Assembly (NCBI GenBank): GCA_024277405.1
Contig: JAJRVI010000137.1
Coordinates: 1-10,690, forward strand
Length of the DNA stretch: 10,690 nt
Source of the DNA: Fidelibacterota bacterium
GTDB taxonomy: Bacteria; Bipolaricaulota; Bipolaricaulia; Bipolaricaulales; Bipolaricaulaceae
Direction of reading: 5' to 3'
This document shows positions 1 to 6,529 of this stretch, one piece after another; position 1 is the first letter of the stretch, and each line of letters begins with the position of its first letter. The position numbers and the translations under genes are program-made. The notes beneath the pieces are model-generated. The model was given only the letters and a program-made list of their open reading frames with translations. It ran no database searches and had not been told where the DNA came from.

Positions 1-165
1 CCCGAGGAGGGTATCGTCGCCCGTCCCCCCGATGATCAGGTCACTGCCATCGCCGCCCTGGACGATGTCATCGCAGGGACCACCGATGAGGAGGTCGTTT
101 CCCCCGAAGCCCAGTATCTTGTCCGCGCCCCCGAGGCCGAGGATCAAATCGTTCCCTTGTGTTCC
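1..165 (-). repeat. RTX-type (haemolysin) calcium-binding nonapeptide repeats
   Basis: Residues 272-326 of the VWA protein repeat a GGxGxDxhx-like unit (h = hydrophobic). Successive units read GGADKILGF, GGNDLLIGG, PCDDIVQGG, DGSDLIIGG and TGDDTLLG. In the RTX family such repeats fold into a parallel beta-roll that binds Ca2+, usually outside the cell. The array is still running at the window edge, so its full length is unknown. One unit, starting PC, departs from the glycine consensus. Confidence 0.9.
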
Positions 166-978
166 GAACAGAGTTTCGGCGGCCTCGGTGCCCACCATCA
201 CGTTCTCCGGCGGGTTGCGCTCAAGGAAACCGAGGATCACGCACCACATGGGGTCGGTGGTGGGATAGGGCAAGTGCTCGAGGAGCAGGGACACGACCTC
301 CGGGTCCACGTTGTAACACGCGAACTCCGGGGGGATCGTCGGCATCCGCTGGGCCGGGGGCGCGGCGATCACCTCGCGGAGCGTCCCGAGGAGGGCGCCG
401 AGCTCCTCTACCCGCCAGTATCTACCGCCCCCGGCGGCGGCCAATTCACGCAGGGCTTCCTCCTCCTCGGGCTTCACCGCGAGGCCCACCACGTCCACGA
501 CACATCCCCCCGCGGAGAGCTCCCGGGCGGTGGCCACGGGATCGCCGCCACAGGTCTCCATACCATCGGTGATAAGCACGATCCTGCACGGCGGGCTCCC
601 CCTCTCCGCGGCGAAACGCAGCGCATGGGCCAACGGCGTCTTCCCTTTGGCCTCCAGCCCTTGGACCCATCGTACTATCCGGTCGCGCACGTCGGCCCCG
701 TGAACCCCCACCTCCAGCGCGAGCTCCACGTCCCGACAGCTCTCCTCCGCCAGGTCCTTGGCCACGCGATGTCCGAACACCACGATCCCGAAGGGCATAT
801 CCTCGGGGAGCTCCGTCACCAGCTGCCCAAGCGCATCCTTCGCCCACTGGATCCGGGGCGTCCCCTGGAAGGGGATGTTCATCGAATTCGAGGCGTCGAG
901 GATGAAGATAACGCCCCCCGGAGAAGCCAAGGCCGTGAACCCCAGGAACAGGGCACACAGCATGATGAACTTCCTCAC
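1..978 (-). CDS. Secreted VWA-domain protein with C-terminal RTX calcium-binding repeats (partial)
   Basis: Reading the minus strand from GTG at 978 gives 326 codons with no stop, so the C-terminus lies beyond the window. Residues 1-18 look like a Sec signal peptide: VRK, then a hydrophobic stretch, then ALA before S19. Residues about 22-190 form a von Willebrand factor A domain. The metal-ion-dependent adhesion site is visible as DASNS (28-32), T114 in KGKTPL and D138 in LITDG, followed by ETCGGD, which is typical of a bacterial VWA subfamily. After a Pro-rich linker and about 60 unassigned residues, 272-326 are Gly/Asp nonapeptide repeats of the haemolysin calcium-binding type. GTG is chosen over ATG at 963 because it has AGGAGG five bases upstream and keeps the basic start of the signal peptide. 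I infer an exported, divalent-cation-dependent binding or adhesion protein; the ligand is unknown. It may be co-transcribed with the upstream methyltransferase pair. Confidence 0.88.
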   Translation of the reverse strand, partial: MRKFIMLCALFLGFTALASPGGVIFILDASNSMNIPFQGTPRIQWAKDALGQLVTELPEDMPFGIVVFGHRVAKDLAEESCRDVELALEVGVHGADVRDRIVRWVQGLEAKGKTPLAHALRFAAERGSPPCRIVLITDGMETCGGDPVATARELSAGGCVVDVVGLAVKPEEEEALRELAAAGGGRYWRVEELGALLGTLREVIAAPPAQRMPTIPPEFACYNVDPEVVSLLLEHLPYPTTDPMWCVILGFLERNPPENVMVGTEAAETLFGTQGNDLILGLGGADKILGFGGNDLLIGGPCDDIVQGGDGSDLIIGGTGDDTLLG

Positions 979-983
979 TTTCT

Positions 984-989
984 CCTCCT
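984..989 (-). promoter_or_regulatory. Strong Shine-Dalgarno for the VWA gene
   Basis: The minus strand reads AAGGAGGAGAAAGTG. The AGGAGG core lies five bases before the GTG at 978, which decides the start codon against the internal ATG at 963. Confidence 0.75.
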
Positions 990-992
990 TTC

Positions 993-1008
993 CTTGGGTC
1001 CCCCCAAG
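993..1008 (-). other. Small hairpin just upstream of the VWA ribosome binding site
   Basis: A perfect 6-bp inverted repeat (CTTGGG / CCCAAG) flanks a 4-base loop, and ends three bases before the A-rich Shine-Dalgarno stretch. No T-run follows on the minus strand, so it is not a classical terminator. It could modulate translation or partly separate the VWA transcript from the upstream genes, or be chance in G/C-rich DNA. Confidence 0.3.
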
Positions 1009-1048
1009 CGTAGCCCACGTCTCGGAGCCATTTTACCGGGGGAGGTGC

Positions 1049-1498
1049 TCAGGAACTGTGATGTGCACCACCTTCTCGCCGCTTCTCCCAGGGAAGCGCG
1101 GAGAGGAGTTCCCGCCGGCGGGCCTTGGAGATCTCGGCGGAAAGCTTCCCCTCTTTGGCCTTGCCGCAGCCGATGACGTCGCCCCGGTAGGCGAGGGCCA
1201 CGTAGCCCTCGGGCGCGGTGGGCTTCTCCACCGCTTGGCCCAGGAGAAGCCTCTCCAACTCCTCCAGCGTCACCTCCACCCGCCGCCTCCGGATCCGCTC
1301 GCCCAGGAAGGAAAGGCCGAAGCTGGCGGGCTTCAAGCCCTTTCCCTGGAGGTAGAAGAGCCTGACCCCCACCGAATGGACCTTGACCCCCTCGGGGACG
1401 AGATCGGCGGTGGTGAGCCAGAGGCCCCGGGCCCGCTCCACCACCCTCCCGGGGAGCTCCTCCACCCCGAACCGCTCCCGGAGGTAACCCCTGGCCAC
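1049..1498 (-). CDS. PUA-like RNA-binding protein of the NOL1/NOP2/Fmu family (COG3270-like)
   Basis: The 149-residue product from GTG at 1498 begins with a RERFG(V/I)-type segment common at the start of stand-alone NOL1/NOP2/Fmu ribosome-biogenesis proteins. It ends with a PUA-like domain at about 95-130, where YVALAYRGDVIGCGKAKEGKL matches the aliphatic-G-x-x-(I/L)-G-x-G-K pattern of the RsmF C-terminal RNA-binding domain. I see no methyltransferase motif. The preceding methyltransferase stop (TGA, 1502-1500) is one base upstream, giving TGAGGTG, so termination-reinitiation is likely. The same frame stays open upstream to an ATG at 1537, which would overlap the methyltransferase by 38 bases. 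The inferred role is helping the neighbouring methyltransferase bind tRNA or rRNA. The alternative is that this is the C-terminal half of a fused enzyme separated by a frameshift; the complete upstream domain argues against that. Confidence 0.72.
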   Translation of the reverse strand: MARGYLRERFGVEELPGRVVERARGLWLTTADLVPEGVKVHSVGVRLFYLQGKGLKPASFGLSFLGERIRRRRVEVTLEELERLLLGQAVEKPTAPEGYVALAYRGDVIGCGKAKEGKLSAEISKARRRELLSALPWEKRREGGAHHSS

Positions 1499-1499
1499 C

Positions 1500-2390
1500 T
1501 CATCCCAGCTTCCTGAGGACCGCAATGAACCCCCCATCGGAATCGAAATGGTGTGGGTATATCCGGACCGCGTTCTCCATCTCCTCCCCGTATTCCTCCC
1601 GGCCGAAACGGGGAAGGCCCCGGGCGTGGGGCGCCGGCGGTTCCCAGGGGATGAGCTCCGCCAGCCCCCGTTTGATGGCCCGGCTCACCACCCCCTCGTT
1701 CTCCTCCGGGGCGATGGTGCAAGTGGAATAGACCACGATCCCCCCGGGCACCACGAGCTCCAGGGCCCGGTAGAGGAGACCCCGCTGGATCGCGGCCATA
1801 CGCTGGATGTAGCCCGGGGACGCTCCCTGGCGGAGGTGGGGGTATTTCCTCGCCGTCCCCTCGGCGGAACACGGCGCGTCCACCAACACCCGGTCGAAGA
1901 TCCCCTCCCCGGGGAAGTGCTCCCCCCGGCATTCGGTGACCACACAGCAGATCGCCCCCATACGGTAGACGTTGGCCATCAGGGCCCGCAGCCGTTTGGG
2001 GTTCATGTCGTTGGCCACGATGGTACCCCGGTTGTCCATCATGGCAGCGATCTGGGTTGTTTTGCCGCCGGGGGCGGCGCAGAGATCGAGGATCACCTCG
2101 CCCGGTTTGGGGTCCAGGGCCAGAGGCGACAGGGTCTGGGTGGCCTCCTGCACGTAGTAGAGGCCGAGCCAATGCTCCAGGGTGGCCCCGATGGGGATTT
2201 CCCCCTCCACCCGGAACAGAAGCGGGTTCCAGGATAGCTCCTCCAGCGCAAACCCTTTCGCCTCGAGCCTGTGCTTCAACTCCGCGGGCGTGGTCTTTAT
2301 GGTGTTGGTCCGGATCACCGTGGGAAGGGGTGTATGTATGGCCTCCCAGAACTCATCCCAATCCGGGATGATGCCCCTATATCGTTCCAT
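1500..2390 (-). CDS. RNA cytosine-C5 methyltransferase, NOL1/NOP2/Sun (RsmB/RsmF/Trm4) family
   Basis: This 296-residue enzyme is expected to transfer a methyl group from S-adenosylmethionine to carbon 5 of a cytosine in tRNA or rRNA. The SAM-binding motif I is LDLCAAPGGKT at about 101-111. Motif IV is DAPCS (171-175, C174) and motif VI is YSTCT with C224, followed by PEENEG; these two cysteines are the release and nucleophile residues of the family. The chain ends with GGFIAVLRKLG, the usual last strand of the fold, so the catalytic domain is complete. The short N-terminus and size resemble archaeal Trm4-type enzymes more than long bacterial RsmB/RsmF, so a tRNA target is plausible, but this is inference. 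The ATG at 2390 has no clear Shine-Dalgarno, so the start or a leaderless message is uncertain. It is the first gene of the minus-strand block and diverges from the ATPase operon. Confidence 0.88.
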   Translation of the reverse strand: MERYRGIIPDWDEFWEAIHTPLPTVIRTNTIKTTPAELKHRLEAKGFALEELSWNPLLFRVEGEIPIGATLEHWLGLYYVQEATQTLSPLALDPKPGEVILDLCAAPGGKTTQIAAMMDNRGTIVANDMNPKRLRALMANVYRMGAICCVVTECRGEHFPGEGIFDRVLVDAPCSAEGTARKYPHLRQGASPGYIQRMAAIQRGLLYRALELVVPGGIVVYSTCTIAPEENEGVVSRAIKRGLAELIPWEPPAPHARGLPRFGREEYGEEMENAVRIYPHHFDSDGGFIAVLRKLG

Positions 2391-2526
2391 CGTGCCCGTG
2401 GCAAGAACGGGAGCACCCGGATCCCTGTTCCGTCGACGTCTCCGTGGTACATCTCTCCGACAGCACCGTCACGGCCTCCCAAAACTACTGTGCGCGGGAT
2501 CGGTATACAACCCCAAGAGGCACATA

Positions 2527-2554
2527 TTGACAACGGACGGCGGGGGTCTAAATT
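2527..2554 (+). promoter_or_regulatory. Sigma70-like promoter for the ATPase operon
   Basis: A perfect -35 hexamer TTGACA (2527-2532) is followed, after 16 bases, by TAAATT (2549-2554; four of six matches to TATAAT). An offset reading AATTAT at 18 bases is also possible. Transcription would start near 2560 and leave a leader of about 45 bases before the first ATPase gene. It sits in the only clear gap upstream of the operon. Confidence 0.55.
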
Positions 2555-2579
2555 ATGGGGGTTTCGCCATTTGGACTTT

Positions 2580-2590
2580 TTAGATTCTAA
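2580..2590. promoter_or_regulatory. Short palindrome in the ATPase leader
   Basis: TTAGA-T-TCTAA is a perfect 5-bp inverted repeat around one base, inside the AT-rich leader and 16 bases before the first start codon. It could be a small operator half-site pair or chance in AT-rich sequence; only one copy is seen. Confidence 0.2.
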
Positions 2591-2606
2591 CGTAAGCTAA
2601 GGCGCC

Positions 2607-2936
2607 ATGGTGGAGAAATTCTTGCGGGCCATCCTCTCCGCCGAGGAGGAGGCCCAGCGGATCGAGGAGGAGGCCAAGGCCAAGGCGGCGGAGATCCTGG
2701 AAGCCGCCGAAAGGAAGCGGAAGGAGCTCCTCGACCAGGCTGAACGCAGGGCCAGGGAGCGCCTGGAGGAGCTCCGGGAGAGGGAGATGCGGGAGGCCGA
2801 GGCGGAGATCGCCGCCCTCAGGGAGAGCCACCGCGGACTCCTCGGGGCCCTGGAGGAGGTCTACCGCCGGAGGAAAGAGGAGATCCTGGGGGAGCTCCTC
2901 GGGGAGGTCCCCCTCTTCCGGGGCGACAAGGGATGA
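2607..2936 (+). CDS. atpH: V/A-type ATPase peripheral stalk subunit G/H
   Basis: The 109-residue product is almost entirely a charged helix rich in Glu, Arg, Lys and Ala from about residue 10 to 100, with heptad-like hydrophobic spacing and no membrane segment. This is the signature of the small coiled-coil partner that pairs with subunit E to make the peripheral stalks holding the catalytic head still during rotation. It is similar in length to Thermus subunit G and archaeal subunit H. Identification rests on composition, size and being first in the operon, since the family is poorly conserved. The ribosome binding site is weak (TAAGG four bases before ATG), in contrast to later genes. It overlaps subunit C by four bases (ATGA). 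Confidence 0.8.
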   Translation: MVEKFLRAILSAEEEAQRIEEEAKAKAAEILEAAERKRKELLDQAERRARERLEELREREMREAEAEIAALRESHRGLLGALEEVYRRRKEEILGELLGEVPLFRGDKG

Positions 2937-3886
2937 CGGCCTATCACCTGGCGAAGATCAGGGCGAAGCTCTCGCGGATGCTCACAGAGGACGAGCTTCG
3001 GGCCATGGGGGAGGTGTCCCGGGAGGAACTCCTGGAGCGCCTCCGGGAGACGTCCTATGGGCCGTATCTCGGGGGGGAAACGGGGGACGTGGAGGGGCTG
3101 CGCCGGGGTTTCTGGGAAGACGTGGCCACCCTCCTCCTCTCCCTACGGGGACGGGACCGGGCCCTCCTGGACGCCGCGCTCGCCCACTGGCGGGTGGAGA
3201 ACCTGAAGCTCATCATCCGCTCCAAGATCCGGGGTATCCCCCCCGAGGAGGTGGAGCCCCTCCTCCACGAACTCCCCTGGGAGAAGGTGGATTACAAGGC
3301 CCTGCTCTCCACCCCCGGGATCGAGGCCCTGGCCAAATCCCTGCCCTGGGTTGACTACGCCCGGCGGATCGAGGCGGTACACCAGCAGGTCGGGGACCGG
3401 GGGGAGACCTTTCCGTACGAGGCGGGGCTGGATTCGTTGTACCTGGAGCGCCTCATCCATCATTTGGCGGTGGCAGGCCCTGATGTAGCCCCTATCCTAC
3501 GGAATCGGATCGCCAAGGAGCTCTTCCTCTGGTGCTTCCGCCTGCGGGGCTACGGCTTTTCCTTCCCGGAGATGGTGAGCGTCCTCCCGGATTTTCACCC
3601 CCTCATATCCCAAGAGGAGCTGCGCCGGATCGTGGAGGACGCGGAGGGCTGGCGCGCCGTCTCCCGGTTTCTGGGCCAGGGACCGGCGGAGGAACTCTCC
3701 CGCATGGAGGGGTTGGACCTGGGTGTCCTGGGGGATCTCTTCGACAGGGATCTCGTCCTCAAGGTGAAGAGGGCCTTCGCCACGGCGCCCTTCGGCATGG
3801 GGATCGTGGTGGGCTATGTATATCTGAAGGAAACGGAACTTCGACGCCTCATCCGGCTCCTGGAGGGGAGGGGGGTGAGGGCGTAG
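2933..3886 (+). CDS. atpC: V/A-type ATPase subunit C (central socket subunit)
   Basis: This 317-residue soluble, mostly helical protein matches the V-type subunit C/AC39 (d-subunit) family in length. It shows the family's typical opening, with basic helix AKIRAKLSRML, acidic DELRAM, then a LRETSYGPYL-type segment and later a WRVENLKLIIRSKIRG helix. In the family three similar helical units form a funnel that sits on the K ring and receives the lower end of the D/F shaft, transmitting torque between the soluble and membrane parts. Its ATG overlaps the upstream stop as ATGA, indicating translational coupling. It lies ahead of subunit I, whereas in Thermus and Enterococcus operons C follows E. 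No truncation is seen. Confidence 0.88.
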   Translation: MTAYHLAKIRAKLSRMLTEDELRAMGEVSREELLERLRETSYGPYLGGETGDVEGLRRGFWEDVATLLLSLRGRDRALLDAALAHWRVENLKLIIRSKIRGIPPEEVEPLLHELPWEKVDYKALLSTPGIEALAKSLPWVDYARRIEAVHQQVGDRGETFPYEAGLDSLYLERLIHHLAVAGPDVAPILRNRIAKELFLWCFRLRGYGFSFPEMVSVLPDFHPLISQEELRRIVEDAEGWRAVSRFLGQGPAEELSRMEGLDLGVLGDLFDRDLVLKVKRAFATAPFGMGIVVGYVYLKETELRRLIRLLEGRGVRA

Positions 3887-3888
3887 CC

Positions 3889-5850
3889 ATGCTCATCACC
3901 GAGAAGATGTACCGGGTCTACCTCTTCCTCCCCAAGGAGGACCTCACCACATTCTGGGAGGTCCTGGGCCGCTTCGGGGAGATGCAGCCGGAAGGGGTAC
4001 AACGGATCGAGGCCCTACGCGAGAGGCTGCGTTTCGTCGAGCTCGGCCCCCTCCTCTCCCGGCTACGGGAGGCGGCCTCCATCCTCAAGGTGGACCTGGA
4101 GGAACCCCTCTCCGATCCCGGGATCTCCCCCCTCCCCCCGGATGAGCTGGCCCGGAGGCTCGATCCCCTGTACGCGGAACTCCGTGAGGCCAGGGAAAAA
4201 GAGCGCTCCCTCCAGGAACGGCGGCGGGCCCTGGAGCGGGAGCTGGAACACCTGCAGATCCAGGAGGCCCATCTCCGGCTCCTCTCGCCTTTGGAAATCG
4301 ATATCGGGGGACTGTTCGGGCTCAAACGGTTCGCGGTCCTAGCCGGGACCATGCCCGACTACCGCTTCCAGGCACTGGAACGCGGTCTCCACCGTTACCC
4401 CCATCTCCTCCTCCCCTACCGGCGCCACCGCCATCGTGTGCAGCTGTTGGTGGTGTGTTTGCGGGAGGATCTGGACGAGGTCCGGCAGGTGCTGGAGGCG
4501 GCCCTGTTCCGCCCCCTGGACCTCCCGGAGGAGCTCCGGGGGAAGCCCCAAGAGGCCCTGGAGCTCCTGGAAGCGCGCCGGGGGGAGCTCCTGCGGGCGC
4601 TGGAGGAGATCCGGGGGGAGGAGGCCCGCTTCGAAGAGTGGCGGCATGATAAAGCCCGGGAGTTCGGCGATTTCCTCAGGGTGAACGCCGCGGTCCTGGA
4701 GGCCCGGGGGCTCGCGGGGGAGACGCGGGAGGTGGCGTTGGTGACCGGTTGGGTCCCCAAGCGGGCGCTCGCGGGACTACAACGGGCGGTGCGGGACAAG
4801 CCCGAATGGGTACTGGAGGCCCGGGAGGTGCCATACAGGATGGCCGCGGACCGGGACGGCCTCCCGGTGCCCACAGAGCTCCGGAACCCCCGCCCCCTGA
4901 AGCCGTTCGAGGCCCTGGTACGGCTCTACGGGCTCCCCCGCTACGGCGGCTTCGACCCCACCCCCCTCTTCTCCCTCCTCTTCGTGGGACTCTTCGGGAT
5001 GATGTTCGGGGACCTCGGCCATGGCCTCGTCCTCTTCATCGCGGGGCTCCTCCTGCGGGCGCTCCCGGTCCGGCGGGGACTCCGCCGGGCAGGGGGACTG
5101 TTGGTGCCGGTGGGGCTTTCCTCCATGATCTTCGGGGTCCTCTACGGGAGTTTCTTCGGGTACGAGGACATCATCCCCGCGCTGTGGTTCCACCCCATGG
5201 AGGCCATCGATCGGCTCCTCGTCTATGCCATCTCCATCGGGGCGGGCGTGATCGTGGTGGGGCTCGGGGCGAATATCGTCGCCAAGTTGATCCAGGCCCG
5301 CCTGAACGAGCTCCTATGGGAACGCTTCGGGATCCTGGGGCTGTGGTTCTATCTCGGAGGGCTCCTGCTCCTGGGGATGTCCAAGGGGTTCTCTGCCTGG
5401 AGGGTCGGCCTCGTGTTCGCCCCCCTCATCCTCATGGCGGGGGGGAAGCTGGTCTGGGAGTTGCGCAAAGCGCGGGAAGAGGGTGGGTCGCGGGGCCTCG
5501 TTTTCCTCATCGGCGCCGTGGACCTCTTCGAGACTTTCATAGTCTATTTCAGCAACACCCTCTCCTTCATCCGGGTCGCGGCCTTCGCCCTGAACCACGT
5601 GGCCCTCTCCCTGGCCATCTTCCAGGTGGCGGACATGCTCCGTGGCCTCCCCGGGGGTGGGATCATCTCCGGGGCGTTGGTGGTCGGAGGGAACCTCCTC
5701 ATCCTCGTGCTCGAGGGCGGGATCGTGGCCATCCAGGTATTGCGACTCGAGTTCTACGAGTTCTTCTCCAAATTCTTCGAGGCGGAAGGGATCCCCTTCC
5801 GTCCCTTCCGCTTGCGGATCCATCGGGGAAAGGAGGTAAGCCATGCGTAA
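3889..5850 (+). CDS. atpI: V/A-type ATPase membrane stator subunit I (a-subunit)
   Basis: The 653-residue protein has a hydrophilic, partly coiled-coil N-terminal half (to about 350) that contacts the peripheral stalks. The membrane half (about 355-640) has roughly seven or eight helices and forms the ion half-channels beside the K ring. Family landmarks are FGMMFGDLGHG (369-379), LYGSFFGYE, NTLSFIRVAAFALNH with R562, and VLRLEFYEFFSKFF with R619. The two arginines correspond in context to the pair needed for ion transfer in Thermus subunit I. The ATG at 3889 is two bases after the subunit C stop, preceded by a G-rich purine tract. Although the frame is open far upstream, the conserved N-terminus and the C gene ending at 3886 fix this start. 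The 3' end overlaps subunit K by eight bases. Confidence 0.95.
   Translation: MLITEKMYRVYLFLPKEDLTTFWEVLGRFGEMQPEGVQRIEALRERLRFVELGPLLSRLREAASILKVDLEEPLSDPGISPLPPDELARRLDPLYAELREAREKERSLQERRRALERELEHLQIQEAHLRLLSPLEIDIGGLFGLKRFAVLAGTMPDYRFQALERGLHRYPHLLLPYRRHRHRVQLLVVCLREDLDEVRQVLEAALFRPLDLPEELRGKPQEALELLEARRGELLRALEEIRGEEARFEEWRHDKAREFGDFLRVNAAVLEARGLAGETREVALVTGWVPKRALAGLQRAVRDKPEWVLEAREVPYRMAADRDGLPVPTELRNPRPLKPFEALVRLYGLPRYGGFDPTPLFSLLFVGLFGMMFGDLGHGLVLFIAGLLLRALPVRRGLRRAGGLLVPVGLSSMIFGVLYGSFFGYEDIIPALWFHPMEAIDRLLVYAISIGAGVIVVGLGANIVAKLIQARLNELLWERFGILGLWFYLGGLLLLGMSKGFSAWRVGLVFAPLILMAGGKLVWELRKAREEGGSRGLVFLIGAVDLFETFIVYFSNTLSFIRVAAFALNHVALSLAIFQVADMLRGLPGGGIISGALVVGGNLLILVLEGGIVAIQVLRLEFYEFFSKFFEAEGIPFRPFRLRIHRGKEVSHA
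5831..5836 (+). promoter_or_regulatory. Near-perfect Shine-Dalgarno for the proteolipid gene
   Basis: AAAGGAGGTAAGCCATG places AGGAGG six bases before the subunit K ATG, inside the end of the subunit I gene. This is the best ribosome binding site in the operon, fitting the need for many K copies per complex. Confidence 0.8.
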
Positions 5851-6205
5851 GATCGTTTACGGGTTCTTGGCCTTCAATGGCCTCGTGTTCCTGGCCAGCA
5901 TAGCGATCATCGCCTTCGTGCTCATCGCCTACCACCCCCAGACCATGGCCCAGGCCACGGCGGAACAGATCACCCAGCCCCAGACCTCCACGGGCAAGGG
6001 CATCGCCCTGTTGGGGGCGGCCATGGCCACGGCCGGGAGCTCCCTGGGGGCCGGCGTGGCCCTCTCCGGGGTGGGGGCGGCGGCCATCGGCGCGGTGACG
6101 GAGAAGCCGGGGATGTTCGGCCTCACCCTGGTGTACGTGGGCCTGGCCGAGGGGATCGCCATCTACGGGATCGTGATCTCCATCATGATCCTGGGACGCA
6201 TCTGA
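5843..6205 (+). CDS. atpK: V/A-type ATPase proteolipid subunit K (c-ring)
   Basis: This 120-residue hydrophobic protein builds the rotating membrane ring. Residues about 5-30 form a first hydrophobic helix after MRK. A polar stretch follows (31-52, rich in Gln and Thr), then the proteolipid hairpin: helix 53-85, short loop TEKPGMF, helix 92-118. The ion-carrying carboxylate is E103 in GLAEGIAIYG. Only one hairpin is present, as in Thermus and many archaea, rather than the duplicated 16-kDa form. The N-terminal helix may be a cleaved signal peptide, as reported for the Thermus proteolipid, or a retained third helix; I see no strong cleavage site. The hairpin contains no glutamine, whereas Na+-binding V-type rings of the Enterococcus kind use Gln ligands, so proton coupling is my tentative inference. 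The start overlaps subunit I by eight bases. Confidence 0.93.
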   Translation: MRKIVYGFLAFNGLVFLASIAIIAFVLIAYHPQTMAQATAEQITQPQTSTGKGIALLGAAMATAGSSLGAGVALSGVGAAAIGAVTEKPGMFGLTLVYVGLAEGIAIYGIVISIMILGRI

Positions 6206-6217
6206 GGGGAAGCTGCC

Positions 6218-6529
6218 ATGGCCCGGGACAGGATCTGCGTCATCGGTTCCGAGGAGACGGTGCTCGGGTTCAGGCTCCTGGGGATACCGGGGGACATCCC
6301 GGCCGGGCCGGGGGACGTACGCCGGATCCTGCGGGAGAGGTTCGCCGAGCCGGGGATGGCCCTGATCCTGATCGAGGACCGGGTGGCGGCCCAGGCGCCG
6401 GACCTGGTGGCGGAACTCCAGGGCGCGAAGGAGTTCCCCCTCGTGGTGAAGATCCCCGGACCGGATGGGCCCATGGTCGAGGAGAGCATCCGGGACTTCA
6501 TCGTGGGCGCCATCGGGGTGCGGCTATGA
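6218..6529 (+). CDS. atpF: V/A-type ATPase subunit F (central shaft)
   Basis: The 103-residue protein has the standard length and the family's opening pattern RICVIGSEETVLGFRLLGI, a Rossmann-like strand and loop, followed by alternating strands and helices (ALILIEDRVA, PLVVKIPG). In the complex F binds subunit D in the central rotor and can modulate ATP hydrolysis. The start lies 12 bases after the subunit K stop and is preceded by AGGGGA. The stop overlaps subunit E as ATGA. No anomaly is seen, which matters because its usual partner D appears disrupted at the end of the operon. Confidence 0.92.
   Translation: MARDRICVIGSEETVLGFRLLGIPGDIPAGPGDVRRILRERFAEPGMALILIEDRVAAQAPDLVAELQGAKEFPLVVKIPGPDGPMVEESIRDFIVGAIGVRL

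Larger units (their letters stand above)
2391..2606. other. Divergent intergenic region between the methyltransferase and ATPase operons
   Basis: These 216 bases separate two outward-facing transcripts. The left half is ordinary GC-rich DNA with no coding signal I can support. From about 2547 to 2600 the sequence turns distinctly AT-rich, unlike the rest of the window, and includes the promoter candidate and a short palindrome. No tRNA, riboswitch or terminator structure was recognised. Confidence 0.6.

Noticed and set aside
1031..1036. TAAAAT on the minus strand as a -10 box for the VWA gene
   Set aside because: No acceptable -35 hexamer lies 16-18 bases upstream, and the gap of 70 bases is compatible with read-through from the upstream genes.
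157..1176. Long open frame on the plus strand opposite the VWA gene
   Set aside because: Its product is rich in Pro, Arg, Gly and His with no recognisable domain, while the opposite strand encodes clear signal peptide, VWA and RTX motifs. It is a shadow frame caused by high GC.
1501..1503. ATGA overlap at the methyltransferase stop as the start of the PUA-like gene
   Set aside because: That ATG is in a different frame from the PUA-like protein; the in-frame start is the GTG at 1498.
1548..2237. Plus-strand open frame opposite the methyltransferase
   Set aside because: The minus strand carries all family motifs; the plus product is low-complexity and has no domain pattern.
2315..2533. 72-codon minus-strand open frame overlapping the 5' end of the methyltransferase and the intergenic region
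   Set aside because: No convincing ribosome binding site or recognisable motif, and it overlaps the methyltransferase start in another frame. A leader peptide cannot be excluded but is unsupported.
2502..2533. Possible minus-strand promoter TTGTCA ... TATACC for the methyltransferase
   Set aside because: The spacing is 20 bases and the -10 match is only four of six; other pairings in the region are no better.
4749..5903. 384-codon plus-strand open frame inside subunit I
   Set aside because: It is in another frame of a well-conserved membrane protein and reads as Arg/Gly/Pro-rich sequence without a domain.
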